Under the pieces are notes generated by a model. It had not been told where the DNA came from. It did no database searches and saw only the letters and a program-made list of their open reading frames with translations. A stretch of DNA of 64,000 nucleotides from Toxonevra muliebris (Eukaryota; Arthropoda; Insecta; Diptera; Pallopteridae). The DNA is taken from assembly GCA_963691655.1 (NCBI GenBank), contig OY829329.1, positions 15,080,708 through 15,144,707 on the forward strand, in the 5' to 3' direction. This document shows positions 59,954 through 64,000 of this stretch, one piece after another (position 1 is the first letter of the stretch; each line of letters starts with the position of its first letter). The translations under genes were made by a program, and so were the position numbers.

Positions 59954-61734
59954 ATCATGTATGTGTGTGTGTTAAAATATAATAATAACATGGCCTGCCT
60001 ACTTATGTAAGTAAAATAAAATAAAATACAAAATTTTGCTGTTTATTTATTTATATATTTAAAAAAAAACATGCAAAATAAAAAAATGTCGTCAATATTG
60101 TACATTCTCTATGCATACATACATATGTACTATACTATATTCTTGCATACATGCATACATACATACAACAATGTACATAAATTTCATGACCATAATTCGT
60201 TTCCAATTTACTTTTCATTTTTCATTTATGCTTATTTGACCAATATACAACAAAAAAAAAAAGGAAAAAGAATTTCACAGCAACAACAGCAATACAACAA
60301 AATCATAACAACAACAACAACAACAGCACAAATATTCAACAAATTTCATATTCAATGCAAAATACCAGAAGGAAAAACAACAAAAATACTGATTGCAAAA
60401 AACAGGATGCTCTCTCTCGCATGTATGTATGTATGTATGTATGTAGGTATGCATGCATATATGTATGTGTATGTAAGCACTGTGAAAGAAGGAAAAATAT
60501 TTGTTGCTTGTTTGCTTTTTTTTTTTTTGCTTTGTAGTTATTGCCGTTGATGTTGTTGTTTTTTTTTTTTTTTTTTTTGTTATTGCCATAAAATGTCACA
60601 ATCAATTTTTGAGTCATGGCGTTAATATTTTATGCATTCACGCGGCAATATTTTTTAAATTTATTAAATCTATTTGCTGGAAATAAAAGTATGTTAAAAA
60701 TTATTTTGTACCATGTATGCCATGCTTGAATGTATTTGTATGTACAAAATTTAAAAATAAAGTAATAAATAAATGAAAAATATACGTTTAAACATTAAAT
60801 AAATGAAATCAATGAAAACACACGTGTGAGAAAAATGTCGATTTTGTTGTTTTTATATACATAAGTATACACATATTTGCTAATTTTACTCCACCTCTTT
60901 ATGCGCCATTTTAAATGAGAGAATTGAGAGATACAACAAATTACGCACATTGTTTTGTTGTTACTTATTTACTCTCATTAACCTTATGCGCTCTCGTATC
61001 TCGTTTACTTTGATCAGCACTCTACAATCGGCCTAACCGATTTCAGATTTCAAAATATCACATGCAAACTGATACCATGGGTTGATGGAAGCTTTAATAT
61101 CACACCAGTGAACATACATTAATTTATTCTTTTCAATTGTCATGTTTACAGTTTCGTCATATCTGGTGTCGTATCTCTCATTTGTTGTAACTGCTTTCAA
61201 ATTCTCTCATTTTTCATTCAAAATTTTACTACAGCACCACATACTTGTACATACATTTTACAATTAACTGTGAATCCCCGCAAATATTTAAGACTCTCAA
61301 AATATGTAAATACTTCACAATATATTTGACAATTTTTGCAACTTTTTTTCCATGATAGACAACCAAATTTAAAAATAATTCTGTTAATTCTACGCTCATT
61401 GACTTGTATTAAACCACCAGAAAATCATTCATGTCTACAAAGAAGTCAAAAGAAATTTGCATATATGCAAAAAAAAAAAAAAAAACAATAATAGAAGAAT
61501 ATATACATAGAAATTCCAAAAATATTTTTTTTAATTTTTATCTTCAACTTTTCAAGAGTTCCTACATAGTTCTTTAATACAATCAGTAAAGTCTAAATGA
61601 ACTTAATTATAAAAAATAATTAAATTATGCGTGTACACATAAAAAAGTTTAAGACTGCATTGTGCTGATGTCAGACAAAACAAAAAATTAGGTGAAATTT
61701 ATTATACTTAAATTATTTGGAAAAATGTTTGCCA
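59954..61734. other. Spacer with microsatellites
   Basis: (CAA)n near 60280-60328, TATG repeats near 60421-60470 and poly-T near 60518-60580. The segment 61170-61275 matches 39924-40020. No gene was recognised. Confidence 0.45.
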
Positions 61735-63520
61735 AAAATGGGAAAATTATAGAAAAAATGGGAAAGTGCTTGTCAAAAATAAGAAAATTATTGTGAAAAA
61801 TGAGAAAATGCTTGCCAAAAATAGGAAAATCATGGTAAAATGTAGATAAATTCTTGCCAAAAATGGGAAATCCTTGTCGAAATTGGGGAAATCATTCTTA
61901 AAAAGTGGTAAATTATTGTAAAAAGTGGGGAAATTTTTGTCAAAAATAAGAAAATCACTGTAAAAAATTGAGGAATGGTTGTCAAAAACGGAGATATGCT
62001 TGTCAAAAATGGGAAATGCTTATCGAAAATGAAAAAATCATTGTAAAAACTGGGGGTATGTGTGTCAAAATGGGAAAATGTGTGTCAAAATGGGAAAATG
62101 ATTGAAAAAAAAATGGAAAAATGTTTGTCAAAAATAGGAAATTCTTATCCAAAATGAGAAAATCATTGTAAAAACAAATGAAATGCTTGTCAAAAATGGA
62201 AAATTATTGTAAAAAATAGAAAAATCATTGTAAAAAATGAGGGAATGTTTGTCAAAAATTGGTAAATGCTTGTCAAAAATGGGAAAATGATGGTGAAAAA
62301 ATTAAAAAAATGCTTGCAAAATATGGGAATTGCTTGTCAAAAATAGGAAAATTATTGTAAAAAATTGAGAAATGCTTGTCAAAAATAAGAGAAAGTGCCA
62401 GAAAAGAGAAAAATGTTGTAAAAAATGGTGAAATCATGGAAAAAATGGGGAAATGTTCGTCAAAAATGGGAAAATACTTGAAAAAATGGGAAAATGATAG
62501 TAAAAATTGAAAAAACATCTGTCAAAAATGGGAAATTATTGCAAAAAATGGAGTAATGCTTGTCAAAAATGGGAAATTCTTTTCAAAAATGAAAAAATTA
62601 TTGTAAAAAATTGAGAAATGCTTATCAGAAATATGGGAATGTGCCAGAAAGGAGAAAATTATTGTAAAAAATGGGGAAATGCCTGTCAAAAATGGGAAAA
62701 TCAATGTAAAAATGGGAAAATGATAGTAAAAATATAAGAATTATCTGTCAAAAATGGAAAATTATTGTAAAAAGTGGAGAAATGCTTGTCAAAAATGGAA
62801 AAGTTATTATAAATAATTGAGAAATACTTGCCAGAAAGAAGAAAATTGTTGTAAAAAATGGCGAAATCATGACAAAAATGAGGAAATGTTCCTCAAAAAT
62901 GAGAAAATACTTGAAAAAATGGGAAAATGATAGAAAAATTAAAACATCTGTCAAAAATAGGAAATTATTGTAAAAAATGAAGTGATGCTTGTCAAAAATG
63001 GGAAAGTTATAGTAAAAAATTGAGAAATGCTCGTCAGAAATAAGGAAATGTGTCAGAAAGGAGAAACTTATAGTAAAGAATAGGGAAAATTATTATAAGA
63101 AATAGGAAAATGCTTGTCAAAAATTGGAAATTCCGTTAAAAAATGAGAAAATTATGGTAAAAAATTGAAAAAAAAGATTGTCAAAAATAGGAAAATTATT
63201 GTAAAAAATCGGGAAATGCTTGTCAAAAATGGAAAATGTTTATCAAAAATGAGAAATGCTTGTCAAAAATGGGAAAATGATAGAAAAAATGTGAAAATTA
63301 TTGTAAAAAATCGGGAAATGCTTGTCAAAAATGGAAAAATGCTCATCAAAAATGGAAAAATGCTAGTCAAAAATGAGAAAATGATAGAAAAAATGTGAAA
63401 ATTATTGTAAAAAAGGAAGGAAATGTTTGCCAAAAAGAAATGCGCAAAACTAGAAAAAACTTTGCCAAAAAATGGGGAAATGCTTGTCAAAAATGGCAAA
63501 ATGGTTGCCAAATTTGTTTG
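61735..63520. repeat. Degenerate GTCAAAAATGGGAAAAT array
   Basis: Units of about 20-22 bp: TTGTCAAAAATGGGAAAAT and TTGTAAAAAATGGGGAAATGC alternate irregularly over 1.8 kb. Larger segments recur, such as TGCCAGAAA-GAGAAAA blocks near 62398, 62643 and 62830. Minus-strand frames rich in FPFLTSISPFF are produced by the array. Confidence 0.93.
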
Positions 63521-63819
63521 AATGTTTTTTATATTTTTTCATGAGCGAATCCAATTAATTCCATCGATTATTATTAAGAGTTCACCCATCAGTGCTATGT
63601 CCACACAAATTCAGGCATTTGTACTAAACGAACCCGATTCCATTGGCTCTCTTGAAAAAAAAACACAAAGAAAATTTTAAATTTTTACTAAACATTTCTA
63701 TCATTTTTGACAAGCGTTTCTCACATTTGATAAGAATATTTCGACTTTTTGACAAGCAATTTCCCACTTTCTGAGAATTATTTCCCTATTTATGGTAAGC
63801 ATCTTCTCACTAGAAATCC
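63521..63819. other. Transition, partly inverted array units
   Basis: AT-rich. Near 63700-63790, inverted forms such as TTTTTGACAAGC and CTTTTTGACAAGCAATTTCCCAC are the reverse complement of the preceding array unit, so the array resumes in the opposite direction. Confidence 0.6.
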
Positions 63820-64000
63820 AAGCATGGCAAAACGCAAACAGTAAAATAACATGGCAAAATACAAACTAGGCAAAATCTAGGCAAGCCAAATTAAAACTAG
63901 GCAATATCTAAACAAAGTAAAATCTAAACCAAACAAGTTAAAAACGAGACAAAACAAATTCAAGGCAACAAGACAAGCCAAAATCGAGATAAAGCTAAGT
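63820..64000. repeat. Degenerate GGCAAAATCTA repeat running off the window
   Basis: AGGCAAAATCTA, ATGGCAAAATACAAAC and related words repeat to the last base, so the array continues beyond the window. Confidence 0.7.

Noticed and set aside
62273..63511. Several F/P/S-rich minus-strand ORFs
   Set aside because: By-products of the GTCAAAAATGGG array.

Overview
This is AT-rich eukaryotic DNA with almost no recognisable protein-coding sequence. The dense CATA/TATG, TG, GAGA and CAA microsatellites, the transposon types (mariner, DD37E, hAT, piggyBac-like, copia) and the general texture suggest a higher fly (Diptera, Brachycera, perhaps a tephritid or muscoid). The species cannot be named from sequence alone. 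No intact host gene is visible. The window is best read as a large intron or an intergenic, heterochromatin-like stretch built from tandem arrays and transposon remnants.

Layout. 1-4.2 kb: a 0.65-kb tandem duplication and a degenerate GGTCTGAATTTT array. 6.2-8.5 kb: a 12-bp minisatellite of about 190 copies with higher-order structure. 10.6-12.3 kb: a one-strand pyrimidine tract. 13.35-15.1 kb: a hAT-like element filled with a short tandem repeat. 16.4-18.6 kb: a satellite built on CGGATAAA palindromes. 19.5-20.1 kb: a 250-bp duplication. 22.8-33.2 kb: an old degenerate satellite split by transposons (hAT-like elements, a foldback mariner, a dead DD37E element, a TTAA mini-element). 35.2-36.1 kb: a 100-bp satellite with alternating monomers. 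40.4-42.2 kb: two TIR elements. 42.8-43.9 kb: the inverted partner of the 25.3-kb hAT-like element. 45.3-47.3 kb: a GGTCTGAAATGAAT array. 50.0-51.0 kb: a 141-bp satellite with a CCACGCCCAC box. 56.4-57.1 kb: an inverted-repeat element carrying a tandem array. 57.5-59.5 kb: a hAT-like element with a foldback element and a copia remnant inside. 61.7-63.5 kb: a GTCAAAAATGGGAAAAT array.

The main theme is the association of terminal-inverted-repeat elements with tandem arrays. At least two TIR-bounded elements enclose expanded arrays, and three separate satellites show two alternating monomer types. The best-supported individual items are three hAT-like elements with exact 8-bp target duplications (one family present as an inverted pair 17.5 kb apart), a mariner with 86-bp TIRs, and a 1.3-kb DD37E pseudogene element. 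Host coding potential is limited to three weak exon-like stretches: a signal-peptide ORF near 1.93 kb, an ATG in a GC-rich context near 37.92 kb, and a basic 22-residue ORF behind a good splice acceptor near 59.88 kb.
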